64,000 nt of DNA. It comes from Olivibacter jilunii (lineage in GTDB: Bacteria; Bacteroidota; Bacteroidia; Sphingobacteriales; Sphingobacteriaceae). The notes under the pieces were generated by a model. The model was not told where the DNA came from, did no database searches, and was given only the letters and a program-made list of their open reading frames with translations. Location of the stretch: assembly GCF_900607235.1 (NCBI RefSeq), contig NZ_LR027848.1:310001-374000 (forward strand), in the 5' to 3' direction. Shown one piece after another: positions 26,789 through 35,876 of the stretch. Position 1 is the stretch's first letter. Every line of letters begins with the position of its first letter. A program made the position numbers and the translations under genes.

Positions 26789-27178
26789 TCAATCATCCAA
26801 CTGATATTTTGGATTGTATTTAATCTTGGGCGTCAGAAAATACAGCAAAATCAGTCGCGAATATCGATAATTAAATGGGGCCAAAAGCAATACTGCTATA
26901 AACAACACAATCGAATAGAGCCAAGGAGACTCACTTCCGGTAATTAAGTAGGTTGTCAAGCCGATGGTGATTACTTCCAAAACTGCCATGGCATAACTTA
27001 CATACATAGCAGCATAAAAGTAGCCGGGTTCAATTTCAAATTCCAAGCCGCAGTATGGACAAATATCATTAGTTCGTTGTTTACGAAAGCCATATGTACC
27101 ACCAATGAACATTTTTCCCGTTCTGCATTGAGGGCATCGGGCTTCTATTAACGCACGTATCTTGCTCCTACCCGCCAT
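26789..27178 (-). CDS. DUF983 domain membrane protein
   Basis: A 129-residue protein with an N-terminal zinc-ribbon-like pair (CPQCRTGKMF and CPYCG) and two or three membrane helices at about 60-115. DUF983 genes are often found with cytochrome oxidase genes, as here. The function is unknown, with assembly or metal handling a guess. ATG 27178 is preferred to an upstream ATG at 27232 because that one would run into the neighbouring gene end (27192). Confidence 0.85.
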   Translation of the reverse strand: MAGRSKIRALIEARCPQCRTGKMFIGGTYGFRKQRTNDICPYCGLEFEIEPGYFYAAMYVSYAMAVLEVITIGLTTYLITGSESPWLYSIVLFIAVLLLAPFNYRYSRLILLYFLTPKIKYNPKYQLDD

Positions 27179-27191
27179 GCCTCCATGAAAA

Positions 27192-27473
27192 CTAGTTGAG
27201 ATTGATCGGGTCGTGTTTGAAATTAACATCAACCTGCTTCCTTCGATATTTTTTATACCACATATATCCTACGGCGCCTACCGCCAAATAAGGCATAGCT
27301 AATAAAAACAATATCCCTTTGTTTAAGCCTTTGCCTTGACTGTTGCCATCTTTCACCGATTGCTCAGCATTTAAAGTACACATCGCGCATTGTGCATACA
27401 CCGGTTTGACATAGCTGACAGCAGCAATTGTCAAAAAAAACAGCAATCCAGCTATTCTGAGAATCTTTTTCAT
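27192..27473 (-). CDS. small exported membrane protein with CxxC motif
   Basis: A 93-residue protein. A signal peptide ends at about VYAQ (residue 27), followed at once by CAMCTLNAEQS with a CxxC at 29-32, then one membrane helix at about 52-72 and a basic cytoplasmic tail. No named family was recognised. It lies among oxidase assembly genes, 13 bases before the DUF983 gene. The exposed CxxC would suit thiol or copper chemistry on the periplasmic side, which is inference. Confidence 0.75.
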   Translation of the reverse strand: MKKILRIAGLLFFLTIAAVSYVKPVYAQCAMCTLNAEQSVKDGNSQGKGLNKGILFLLAMPYLAVGAVGYMWYKKYRRKQVDVNFKHDPINLN

Positions 27474-27591
27474 TTGCTTATTTTTAAATGATAAAGCTAA
27501 TCTGTTTAGTATAGCGCAACTTTTTATTGATCCTTATTATAGAAAACGAAATTACGCAATAAAAATTACTTACACGAAGCTAGTTTATCGA

Positions 27592-28116
27592 CTAATTGTA
27601 GTAAGGAGCCATCATTAAGTACACGATTACGCCTGTAATGGTGACGTATAACCAAATAGGAAAACTCCAACGTACTAATTTACGATGCTTTTCAACTTGC
27701 ATCTTCATCCCTCTGTAAAAACTGAACAGAACAAGGGGCAGTACAATGGCCGAGAGCACAATATGCGTTATCAATATAAAGAAATAAATGGGACGAATAA
27801 TTCCTTGCCCCCCAAACTTTGCCTCATTACCGGTGGAGTGATAGATTATATAAAGCACCAGGAAAAGCGAAGAAAGTATAAAGGTAATGATATTCAGCCT
27901 TTTGTGCATTGTAATATTTCCTTTCCGAATATAAAAGAAAGAGATGATGAGCAAGACGGTGCAAGTTCCATTAATCATGGCATTCGCCTTAGGCAAATAG
28001 AAAACCCAATCCGGTATAACTTTCCAGGCGATCAGTCCACTTTGCAATAGTGCAACCACGACAAAAACAAAAACCGATACGCCCCAAACCAATCTAAAGA
28101 TAGCCTTATCACTCAT
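27592..28116 (-). CDS. DUF420 domain membrane protein
   Basis: A 174-residue protein with about five membrane helices and conserved His residues in the membrane segments (NITMHKRLNIITF, ILITHIVLSAIVLP, EKHRKLVRWSFPIWLY). DUF420 proteins (CtaM-like) act in assembly of heme-copper oxidases in some bacteria; here the position next to SCO and oxidase subunits supports that. It starts on the last base of the SCO stop codon (TAATG overlap), so translation is probably coupled. Confidence 0.86.
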   Translation of the reverse strand: MSDKAIFRLVWGVSVFVFVVVALLQSGLIAWKVIPDWVFYLPKANAMINGTCTVLLIISFFYIRKGNITMHKRLNIITFILSSLFLVLYIIYHSTGNEAKFGGQGIIRPIYFFILITHIVLSAIVLPLVLFSFYRGMKMQVEKHRKLVRWSFPIWLYVTITGVIVYLMMAPYYN

Positions 28117-28826
28117 TATTGTCTTATGCTTATATTTCTAAATTCTTCCGTTAATAACAACTTAATTTCGTCAATCAGTTTATCAACATCCGTTTTAACC
28201 AAGGCGTCGTAGTACCCTCTTATTCTTCGTTTTGAATCCAATAGAACGATTGATGAACTATGCGTAACAGGGGTATGCGCTTTTGGGTCATAAACAACAT
28301 CTAACAGCAAGCCATCTTTGGCCAACGTTATAACTTCTTCGTAGTTCGCCGGTGATAGCATATACCAATTTCTAAACTTACCCCACCCTTCCTTATATTG
28401 TTTCAAAACGGAGGGTGTGTCACTATAAGGATCAATGCTAACCGAATAAAGCTCAACCATGGCGTTTTTTTCGAAACGTTTGGCAATCTGTTGCATCACT
28501 TGGTTAATAGGCTTCGCTAGCTTCTCTTTCTTTGTAAAGAAGAAATTAATAACTGCCACACTGCTATCCGGTTTAAAGGTTACCGTAGAGCTATCGCTGT
28601 TTAACATGCTGAAAGGTTGCACGGCATGATAAAGTGTATCGGGAATCTGTTTACCGCGCTTGGTATGAAAAGTTCCCGTTAATTTCTTTTCGCCATAAAA
28701 GGGTAACGATTTATAACGATTCTCGCCCTTTTCCTGAAGTAGATAATAACAAAATCCCGGTAAAGCCAATATGGTTACCAGGATTGCAATCTTCTTTATT
28801 GAAAAGGACTTTGTTTGATCTTTCAT
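28116..28826 (-). CDS. SCO family protein lacking the CxxxC copper motif
   Basis: A 236-residue membrane-anchored thioredoxin-fold protein (helix at about 10-28). The SCO frame is clear: SSVAVINFFFT, LYSVSIDPYSDTPSVLKQY, VTHSSSIVLLDSKRRIRGYYD. The family normally has CPxxC right after FFFT, to bind copper with a distal His, for maturing the CuA site of oxidase subunit II. Here the segment reads FFFTKKEKLAKP and has no Cys, while the distal His (VTHSS) is kept. Copper transfer by the usual mechanism is therefore unlikely. Its place in the oxidase operon suggests a retained structural or redox-independent role. Confidence 0.88.
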   Translation of the reverse strand: MKDQTKSFSIKKIAILVTILALPGFCYYLLQEKGENRYKSLPFYGEKKLTGTFHTKRGKQIPDTLYHAVQPFSMLNSDSSTVTFKPDSSVAVINFFFTKKEKLAKPINQVMQQIAKRFEKNAMVELYSVSIDPYSDTPSVLKQYKEGWGKFRNWYMLSPANYEEVITLAKDGLLLDVVYDPKAHTPVTHSSSIVLLDSKRRIRGYYDALVKTDVDKLIDEIKLLLTEEFRNISIRQ

Positions 28827-28882
28827 TCTGCGTAATATACCACTCTAATCAATCTATCGAGAAAGACGCTACAAAGAAAATA

Positions 28883-29245
28883 CTATCCGAATACATGATT
28901 CAAATGTATACTCAGATAGGATCCTTCCGTTAATAACAGAATAATGAAATATATAATAAAGACAAACACAATGAGTGTCGACACTATAAATCCCATTTTC
29001 TCAAACTTTAAGTGCATAAAATAGGCCACAATATAATAAGCCTTCACCAGTGTAAGCACTATATAGATGAAATTAACTAAAGGTCCTTTTTCAAGAGGCC
29101 CATGATAAACTAATGCCAATGCAATGAAAAACTCTAGGCAGGTAATCGCTAATAAATAAAAGAAAACCTTCCAGATCAACTTTTTAGACATATCAGCATG
29201 ATGCTCTTCATGTGTATGTTCCATATGTGAATTATGTTCGCTCAT
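28883..29245 (-). CDS. cytochrome c oxidase subunit IV family protein
   Basis: A 120-residue protein with a His-rich N-terminus (HNSHMEHTHEEHH, residues 4-16) and three membrane helices at about 26-48, 55-77 and 85-108. This matches the small prokaryotic subunit IV (CyoD/CaaD-like) of heme-copper oxidases. It follows two subunit III genes. The His-rich tail could bind metal but might be a family trait only. Confidence 0.85.
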   Translation of the reverse strand: MSEHNSHMEHTHEEHHADMSKKLIWKVFFYLLAITCLEFFIALALVYHGPLEKGPLVNFIYIVLTLVKAYYIVAYFMHLKFEKMGFIVSTLIVFVFIIYFIILLLTEGSYLSIHLNHVFG

Positions 29246-29269
29246 TTGTATATCGTAAGGAATGAAAAA

Positions 29270-29959
29270 TTAAACCAAGTAAAAGAAAGTGAATACAAAC
29301 ACCCAAACCAAGTCAACGAAGTGCCAGTACAACCCTACTTTCTCGATCATCAAATAGGTTCCTCTTTTTTCAAATACATTTGCCATCGTCATAAAGAGAA
29401 TGATGATATTGATGATTACACCGGTGGTTACGTGAAACCCATGGAAGCCTGTAATGGTAAAAAATAGATTAGCGAATTGTTGGGCTCCTAATTTATCAAT
29501 ACCTTCATAATGCGTAGGTATACTGCCCCACCAATATCCTTCGTGATGCAAATGCGACCATTCTAAAGCCTGACAGCCTAAAAACATCAAACCGCCGATA
29601 ATGGTAGCAATCATCCATCCTACTACTTCTTTTTTAGCATTGCGATGTCCTGCTTCTACTGCTAACACCATGGTAACCGAGCTCATGATCAGTATAAAAG
29701 TCATGATCCCCACAAAGACCAACGGATAACCATGATCGGCAATTCCGGGAATGGATTGAAAAACATCATCCGGATTAGGCCAGGTTACCTGGGCAAAACG
29801 CTGTGCACCATAATAAATCAAAAAGGCGGAGAAAGTAAAGGCATCTGATACCAGGAAAAACCACATCATAATTTTGCCATACTCCATGGCAAAAGGAGAT
29901 CTACCACCATTCCATGGTCCAGATTTCACTTGATCTAATTGCGATACAGTAGTACTCAT
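29270..29959 (-). CDS. cytochrome c oxidase subunit III
   Basis: A 229-residue polytopic protein, with about six or seven helices, of the aa3 oxidase. Typical sequence includes GKIMMWFFLVSDAFTFSAFLIYY, ITGFHGFHVTTGVIINI and GLYWHFVDLVWVFVFTFFYLV (each part of a longer conserved segment). It is the larger of two adjacent subunit III-type proteins, 10 bases after the shorter one. Confidence 0.93.
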   Translation of the reverse strand: MSTTVSQLDQVKSGPWNGGRSPFAMEYGKIMMWFFLVSDAFTFSAFLIYYGAQRFAQVTWPNPDDVFQSIPGIADHGYPLVFVGIMTFILIMSSVTMVLAVEAGHRNAKKEVVGWMIATIIGGLMFLGCQALEWSHLHHEGYWWGSIPTHYEGIDKLGAQQFANLFFTITGFHGFHVTTGVIINIIILFMTMANVFEKRGTYLMIEKVGLYWHFVDLVWVFVFTFFYLV

Positions 29960-29969
29960 TTAATTAGTT

Positions 29970-30557
29970 TTATTGATTCAAAAGTAAGAAAACATATATA
30001 TATATCCATAGAATATCCAGAAAATGCCAGAAAATAGTGGCAAGTTCCATTCTAAAACGATTTTTAATTAAAGGGTTCCCATTATTAGCTTTAAAAAAAG
30101 CATTTAACAGTACAATGATACCAGCCAAGATATGCGCTTGATGCGCCCATACAAAGACGTAGATGAAAGACTGGGATGCATTATTATTAATGAACATCAC
30201 GCCATTTCTAGCCAGCTCCATCCAGGCACTATATTGCAGGAAGAAAAACAAGCAGCCTAGCAGAATGGTCAGCCCTAACCATAAACGTTGTTTTACGACA
30301 TTGCCGATTTTAGCCGATGCATAAGCTAAATGCATACAAAAACTGCTTAGCACAATACTGATCGTACTGTAAATAAAAGTATTAGGTAATAACGTTTTTA
30401 AGCCCTTATCTTCCCCTCCCGCCGAATAAACAATAAAACCACTGGACCAAGCGGCGAAGAGCATGAATGATACCACTAAAAAAACGTATAAAGAGAATTT
30501 CTTCGCCTTTAAAGACGTTAGATAATTATTATTATCCGTTTGTTGAACCATTATCAT
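29970..30557 (-). CDS. cytochrome c oxidase subunit III-like protein (second copy)
   Basis: A 195-residue, five-helix member of the subunit III family. It keeps AHQAHILAGIIVLLNAF and ATIFWHFLDILWIYIYVFLLL near the C-terminus but lacks the N-terminal pair of helices of its neighbour. Two unequal subunit III genes are common in Bacteroidota oxidase operons. Start ATG 30557 overlaps the cyoE stop by 4 bases; a second ATG lies two codons later. Confidence 0.88.
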   Translation of the reverse strand: MIMVQQTDNNNYLTSLKAKKFSLYVFLVVSFMLFAAWSSGFIVYSAGGEDKGLKTLLPNTFIYSTISIVLSSFCMHLAYASAKIGNVVKQRLWLGLTILLGCLFFFLQYSAWMELARNGVMFINNNASQSFIYVFVWAHQAHILAGIIVLLNAFFKANNGNPLIKNRFRMELATIFWHFLDILWIYIYVFLLLNQ

Positions 30558-31432
30558 ATCTTAATAAAATCAAACAACAACACTAATTGCATTAACGGTA
30601 ATATGAAAAAAGATGTAAACATTACTTTCCTTGCCGAAGCCAAGTCCCTTTTCAAAAATAGCTGCAATGCAAAATAAGCAAATACTAACCCCGCCAAAAG
30701 CGACACAACTGCGAGCGTATATCCTGCAAAACCATACCAAGTAGGTAACAAAGAGACAGGTATGAGTAGTGCTGCAGATAAAAAGACCATAAAGGCACTT
30801 ATCGTATCCTTCCTCGTGGTGGGTAGCAACCTAAATCCTGCTCGCTTATAATCTTCATCAAGTACCCAAGCGATACTCCAAAAATGGGGAAACTGCCAAA
30901 CGAATTGAATTCCAAATAAAATTAGTGGTATCTCGTCAATGAACGGTTCCTTAAAAGCTGCAAAATACCCAATAAGCGGCGGCAAGGCTCCCGGAAATGC
31001 ACCAACAAAAACGGCAATGGGCGACTTTTGCTTTAAGGGTGTATAAAAGAACGCATACATCAAAATTGAAAATACCGACAGTACTCCTGTAAGGAAATTT
31101 AATCGAACCAATAAAAGTGTGCCGATTAACCCCATCAACAAACTTAAAACCAGTGCTTGTCCCGACGTCATTCTGCCCGATGGTAAAGGTCTATCCGCTG
31201 TCCGCTTCATTAATTTGTCGAGATCGCGTTCAATAATCTCATTAAAACCATTAGCAGAACCCGTCACCAGTAATCCACCTATCGTTAGAATAGCCCAATT
31301 TAACCAATTGATATCTCCTTGTGCCCTACTCCCGACAAGAAAAGCAATTGATGCAGAAAATACGACTGTAAAAGAAAGTCGAACTTTTATTAACTGCTTT
31401 AAATCACTTATAAAATCCTTCACTTTAATCAA
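30554..31432 (-). CDS. cyoE: protoheme IX farnesyltransferase (heme O synthase)
   Basis: It adds a farnesyl group to heme b to give heme O, the precursor of heme A for the adjacent oxidase. The UbiA-family Asp motif NGFNEIIERDLDKLMKRT (near 65-82) and the later YKRAGFRLLPT are present, within about nine membrane helices. The length of 292 residues is normal. No ATG is in place: the start is probably TTG at 31432, one base after the ctaA stop, with GTG 31423 as an alternative. Confidence 0.94.
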   Translation of the reverse strand: MIKVKDFISDLKQLIKVRLSFTVVFSASIAFLVGSRAQGDINWLNWAILTIGGLLVTGSANGFNEIIERDLDKLMKRTADRPLPSGRMTSGQALVLSLLMGLIGTLLLVRLNFLTGVLSVFSILMYAFFYTPLKQKSPIAVFVGAFPGALPPLIGYFAAFKEPFIDEIPLILFGIQFVWQFPHFWSIAWVLDEDYKRAGFRLLPTTRKDTISAFMVFLSAALLIPVSLLPTWYGFAGYTLAVVSLLAGLVFAYFALQLFLKRDLASARKVMFTSFFILPLMQLVLLFDFIKI

Positions 31433-31433
31433 T

Positions 31434-32495
31434 TTACTGACCTATGTATTCGCTCGTCTTTCCCAGTAAGAGCATGAGGTAATATTGAGCTCCAAACAAC
31501 AAGCTAGCCAACACCAAGTGTGTGGTTTGAGCATAAGCCGGAACTCCCAAATACGAAAGAATAAAGCCTGTGGCGAGCTGCAAAATAACGAGTAGAACAA
31601 TCAGATTAACAATTCCGCTCTGTACACTTTTATGCGCATATCTCGTTCGAACCAAAAAGAATAATAATAGGCACAGAACAAAGACTCCTATAGCTATATC
31701 ACGATGGTAGTTAAAGTAGTTACTTAGCTTCGATACCCATTCAGCGCGATTGTCAGATGACGACGCAATGAAATCGATTTCCTCTCGCACCGTTGTCCCC
31801 AGTATTACCTGCACAACAATAAGCACCAAAACCACTAGAGCAAGCAATTTTGCTGATTTATTCCCTCTGTTGATCAACAGGCTACTGTCTCTTAGCACTT
31901 TAGCTTGGAAATAGGTGTAAATACTAATTGCCAATATAACCAATGCCAACAACATATGTACGGTAATTACCCATGCCAATAAATTGGTGGAAACAACAAT
32001 GGAACCAAGCCAAGCCTGTAGAAATACAACAAATAAATTGAGTACGCTGAAATAGAAAATACGCTTTTTACTTTTCAGGAACGCAGTGGAAAAAACAGCA
32101 CACAATAAAAGGAAAAACCCTGTAACTGCACCAACTAACCTATTGATATACTCCGTCCATGTTTTAGCCGCATTAAACTCCTCATGTTGAAGAATGCTCT
32201 TATCATTTCTCAACTCCTCAGCTAACTCGGCGAATCCGAATAGATCCAATGTCTTCGCAAAGCGTTCGTTCTTTCTTGCCCGATTGTCAATGTACTTTTG
32301 CTCGTACCCTTCAGGTAACTGAGACTCGTTTGTTGGCGGTACGTACTGGTCAAAACACTTTGGCCAATCCGGACAGCCCATTCCCGAACCGGTACTTCTC
32401 ACCACTCCACCGGCCAGGATAAGCAAAAAGAGCGATAGAATAGTAATTTTATTTACTACTACAAATCTCCTCTCGCCAGGTAAATAGACACTCAT
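31434..32495 (-). CDS. ctaA: heme A synthase (COX15/CtaA family)
   Basis: It oxidises heme O to heme A. The 353-residue protein has about eight helices and the conserved segments ILAGGVVRSTGSGMGCPDWP, WTEYINRLVGAVTG with heme-ligand His at later sites (ITVHMLLALV, YHRDIAIG, TTHLVLASLLF). The frame is open to a GTG at 32501; ATG 32495 was chosen. It sits between coxA and cyoE, matching the order of heme A synthesis and insertion. Confidence 0.93.
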   Translation of the reverse strand: MSVYLPGERRFVVVNKITILSLFLLILAGGVVRSTGSGMGCPDWPKCFDQYVPPTNESQLPEGYEQKYIDNRARKNERFAKTLDLFGFAELAEELRNDKSILQHEEFNAAKTWTEYINRLVGAVTGFFLLLCAVFSTAFLKSKKRIFYFSVLNLFVVFLQAWLGSIVVSTNLLAWVITVHMLLALVILAISIYTYFQAKVLRDSSLLINRGNKSAKLLALVVLVLIVVQVILGTTVREEIDFIASSSDNRAEWVSKLSNYFNYHRDIAIGVFVLCLLLFFLVRTRYAHKSVQSGIVNLIVLLVILQLATGFILSYLGVPAYAQTTHLVLASLLFGAQYYLMLLLGKTSEYIGQ

Positions 32496-32566
32496 TAGCA
32501 CAAAAATGGGGCACCCGATTAGCTTATAAGCTTAGGCAGATACCCCAAGTTCTTTATTCAAAACTA

Positions 32567-34450
32567 TTAATGATGTAATTCTCTTTCGACACCATGCTCC
32601 TTATCCCACTCGCGTTGAATTTGCTCAGCAACAGCATCCCCTTCAAAATCGTGTGGCAAGTTAGAACTCATCGTTTCTGAGAAAGGAACCGTTTGTGGAA
32701 TAAAATCATCATCATGTCCCGGTTTACTATAATCGTAAGGCCAACGATAAACTGTTGGGATCTCGCCCGGCCAGTTTCCGTGTAAATGCTCTACCGGTGT
32801 TGTCCACTCCAAGGTATTAGATTTCCATGGGTTCTGTGTTGCCTTCTTACCAAACCAAATTGAATAGAAGAAGTTAAACAAGAATGCTACTTGTCCAAAC
32901 CCAGCGATAATAGCCGCCCATGTTACAAAGACGTTGACCGTCAACCATTCTTGCATGAATGGGAAATTAGTGAACGAATAATAACGGCGGGGAACACCAT
33001 CTATTCCCATAAAGTGCATCGGGAAAAATACCAAATATGCCCCAATAAACGTCATCCAGAAATGGAGATAACCCAATTTATCGTTCATCATTCGTCCAAA
33101 CATCTTTGGATACCAATGGTAAACACCACAAAGCATTCCACAAATAGATGCAGAACCCATTACCAAGTGGAAATGCGCGACAACAAAATAGGTATCGTGT
33201 AAGTTAATATCTAAGGCGGAGTTACCCAAAAAGATACCAGTCAATCCACCCGATATAAAGAATGAAACCAAACCAATAGCAAATAACATGGCCGGTGTAA
33301 ATTTGATATTTCCTCTCCATAAGGTCGCTAGGTAGTTAAACGTTTTTACCGCTGATGGTACCGCGATGATTAAGGTAGTAATCATAAATACACCACCTAA
33401 GAACGGATTCATTCCGGTAACGAACATATGGTGACCCCATACAATAAATGACAGTACGGTAATACCAATCAGTGAATATACCATCGCATGGTAACCAAAT
33501 ATCGGCTTACGTGAGTTAGTCGCAATTACTTCCGACGTTAAGCCTAAAGCAGGCATTAATACGATATATACCTCAGGGTGGCCTAAGAACCAGAAAAGGT
33601 GTTGGAATAAAATAGGACTACCACCCTCATTTGGTAAGATCTGTCCACCTATAATGATATCCGATAAATAGAAACTGGTACCCATACTTCTATCGAAGAT
33701 CAATAAAACCACGGCTGAAACCAAAACAGGGAACGATAACAAACCAACAATGGCCGTCAAAAACACCGCCCAGATAGTCAAAGGCATTCTCCAAAGGCTC
33801 ATTCCTTTCGTGCGCATATTCAATACGGTACTGATGTAGTTAATACCCCCCATTACCTGTGAAGCAATAAACAGCACCATACTTGCCAACCAAAGTGTCA
33901 TCCCTGTTCCTGATCCCGGAATAGCCTGCGGCAAAGCCGATAAAGGAGGATAGATGGTCCATCCGGCACTTGCAGGTCCACTTTCAACAAAGAAGGAGGA
34001 AATCATCACTACGCAAGCCGAAAAGAAAAACCAATAGGATAACATATTCATAAACGGCGATGCCATATCCCGCGCTCCCAGCTGCAATGGAATCAGTAAG
34101 TTACTAAAAGTACCACTCAAACCAGCAGTTAACACGAAGAAGACCATGATCGTTCCGTGGATAGTGACCAAAGAAAGGAAAAAATCGGGCCTTATCCTAC
34201 CGCCCTCTGCCCACTTGCCTAGGAAAACTTCCAATATGGGAAAATCCTTTTCAGGCCAGGCTAACTGAATTCTAAATAAGATGGATAAAAACATAGCAAA
34301 AAAAGCCATGATGATACCCGTAATTAAAAACTGCTTAGCAATCATCTTATGATCCTGACTAAAAATATATTTCGTCAGAAACGTTTCATGATGATGCCCG
34401 TGAGCATCATGGCCATGATCGCCTGCATGTGGAATTGCTATACTTGACAT
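32567..34450 (-). CDS. coxA: cytochrome c oxidase subunit I
   Basis: This catalytic subunit reduces O2 at a heme a3-CuB centre. The 627-residue protein has twelve core helices with metal-ligand segments WFLGHPEVYIVLMP (CuB His and cross-linked Tyr), VWGHHMFVTGM (two CuB His) and HDTYFVVAHFHLVMG (heme ligands). The proton-channel region and the long hydrophilic ends are those of A-type oxidases. It begins 20 bases after coxB. A His-rich N-terminus (HAGDHGHDAHGHHHE) is present. Confidence 0.96.
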   Translation of the reverse strand: MSSIAIPHAGDHGHDAHGHHHETFLTKYIFSQDHKMIAKQFLITGIIMAFFAMFLSILFRIQLAWPEKDFPILEVFLGKWAEGGRIRPDFFLSLVTIHGTIMVFFVLTAGLSGTFSNLLIPLQLGARDMASPFMNMLSYWFFFSACVVMISSFFVESGPASAGWTIYPPLSALPQAIPGSGTGMTLWLASMVLFIASQVMGGINYISTVLNMRTKGMSLWRMPLTIWAVFLTAIVGLLSFPVLVSAVVLLIFDRSMGTSFYLSDIIIGGQILPNEGGSPILFQHLFWFLGHPEVYIVLMPALGLTSEVIATNSRKPIFGYHAMVYSLIGITVLSFIVWGHHMFVTGMNPFLGGVFMITTLIIAVPSAVKTFNYLATLWRGNIKFTPAMLFAIGLVSFFISGGLTGIFLGNSALDINLHDTYFVVAHFHLVMGSASICGMLCGVYHWYPKMFGRMMNDKLGYLHFWMTFIGAYLVFFPMHFMGIDGVPRRYYSFTNFPFMQEWLTVNVFVTWAAIIAGFGQVAFLFNFFYSIWFGKKATQNPWKSNTLEWTTPVEHLHGNWPGEIPTVYRWPYDYSKPGHDDDFIPQTVPFSETMSSNLPHDFEGDAVAEQIQREWDKEHGVERELHH

Positions 34451-34470
34451 AAGCTCTTATCCTCTATATA

Positions 34471-35826
34471 TTAATAATTTAACGCCAATTGTTTATTATC
34501 CTTCGCCTGCCCCTCTTGATTTGCTGTTTGCGAAGCTTTGAATTCTTTCTTCACGTCATCGCTAAAGAAATAAGTTTGCGATGCCAACCACTCTTTGTAT
34601 TCCGCTTCGGATACGATACGTACCGTCTTCTGCATATTGTAGTGTCCTTGTCCACAGATCTTAGCACAAAGCATTACATAATCAAATTCAGGATTGTTCA
34701 ACTTTTCGCGCATCTCCTCCGTTGTGAAACGTGGAGTCATTTGGAAATGCGTAGCCATACCCGGTACTGCGTTCATTTGAACTCTGAAATCCGGCATATA
34801 GAAACTATGTAGGATGTCTTTAGAGTTTATGGTAAATCTAACAGGTTTACCTACCGGCAATACTATTTCAGATCCCATTATATCATCCCAGGCATTTTTA
34901 TCATTATAGTCGATCCCCAAGCCGTTCAAAGGGGTTGTCAACTTAATACTTCTTTTACCAATTTTATTATCTCTTCCACCATAACGAACCGTCCAAGCGA
35001 ATTGCTCGCCCGTAATTTCCACTTGCAGCGCATTTTTAGCTACATCATCCGGTACATTCGTTATACTTCTCCAGGTAAAAAACCCAAACAATACAAGAAT
35101 TGTCAATACAATGGCCGGAACAATGGTCCATATTTTTTCTATCAGGTTATTATGTGGATAGAAATAAGCTTTGCGCTTTCCACTGCTTTTATATATGAAT
35201 GAGAATCCAAAGAGTAAGATATGCGTTAGCACAAAGACAATGGTTGTAATCACTGTAGTTGTGATAAACATACTATCAATTTTTGCTCCGTGCTCGGATG
35301 CCGCTTCGTGCCAAGCTAGGCTACCGTGGTGTACGTATGACCAATAAGCACCGTACAATCCTACAAAAAGGCTTATTAAGAAAAGAATGCCGTTGAACTT
35401 ATTCCAGTTCACGCGTTTTCCTTTTCCTTGCATTTCGCGTGTTAATTCGTAAACGTGGATAATCTTACCAACAATACCAACCACGATACACACGAGGAAA
35501 AACAACAACACATAATAAAAGAAGTTTTTATATACCTGAGGGTCTATTGACTTTTCTTCTTCTTGTGCTGCTTGTGCAGCGTTGCTGGTTGCACTTGTCC
35601 CGGCGGGCGTCTTTGCAGCAACGGCATTACCGGTGGTATCCGCCGCATTTGTCCCGGCTGAATCCGCTTTAGCCTGCAACTCTGAACTTGAAACAGTAGC
35701 ACTGGTATCGTTCTTGGCGGCAGTACTATCTCCTGACTGAGCAAAAGCTGGACTTTGCAATGATAGCATAACAGCCATTACCAAGCCGAAGATCGTTCTA
35801 AAATTGATGTACTTTCTATATCTCAT
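34471..35826 (-). CDS. coxB: cytochrome c oxidase subunit II
   Basis: It holds the CuA centre that takes electrons from cytochrome c or ACIII. The 451 residues are longer than the usual 250-350: a signal peptide (cut near AFAQ, residue 30), an Ala/Thr/Ser-rich stretch (about 32-92), an extra helix pair (about 105-125 and 148-165), then the normal two helices (about 190-212, 235-255) and the CuA domain. CuA ligands are in LHSFYMPDFR (His) and LCAKICGQGHYNM (two Cys, His, Met). The Lys in CAKIC replaces the common Glu. Confidence 0.94.
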   Translation of the reverse strand: MRYRKYINFRTIFGLVMAVMLSLQSPAFAQSGDSTAAKNDTSATVSSSELQAKADSAGTNAADTTGNAVAAKTPAGTSATSNAAQAAQEEEKSIDPQVYKNFFYYVLLFFLVCIVVGIVGKIIHVYELTREMQGKGKRVNWNKFNGILFLISLFVGLYGAYWSYVHHGSLAWHEAASEHGAKIDSMFITTTVITTIVFVLTHILLFGFSFIYKSSGKRKAYFYPHNNLIEKIWTIVPAIVLTILVLFGFFTWRSITNVPDDVAKNALQVEITGEQFAWTVRYGGRDNKIGKRSIKLTTPLNGLGIDYNDKNAWDDIMGSEIVLPVGKPVRFTINSKDILHSFYMPDFRVQMNAVPGMATHFQMTPRFTTEEMREKLNNPEFDYVMLCAKICGQGHYNMQKTVRIVSEAEYKEWLASQTYFFSDDVKKEFKASQTANQEGQAKDNKQLALNY

Positions 35827-35876
35827 TTCAATATTAACGGTTATTCGTATTTCAATTCGCTTTCTAATCGAAGAAA

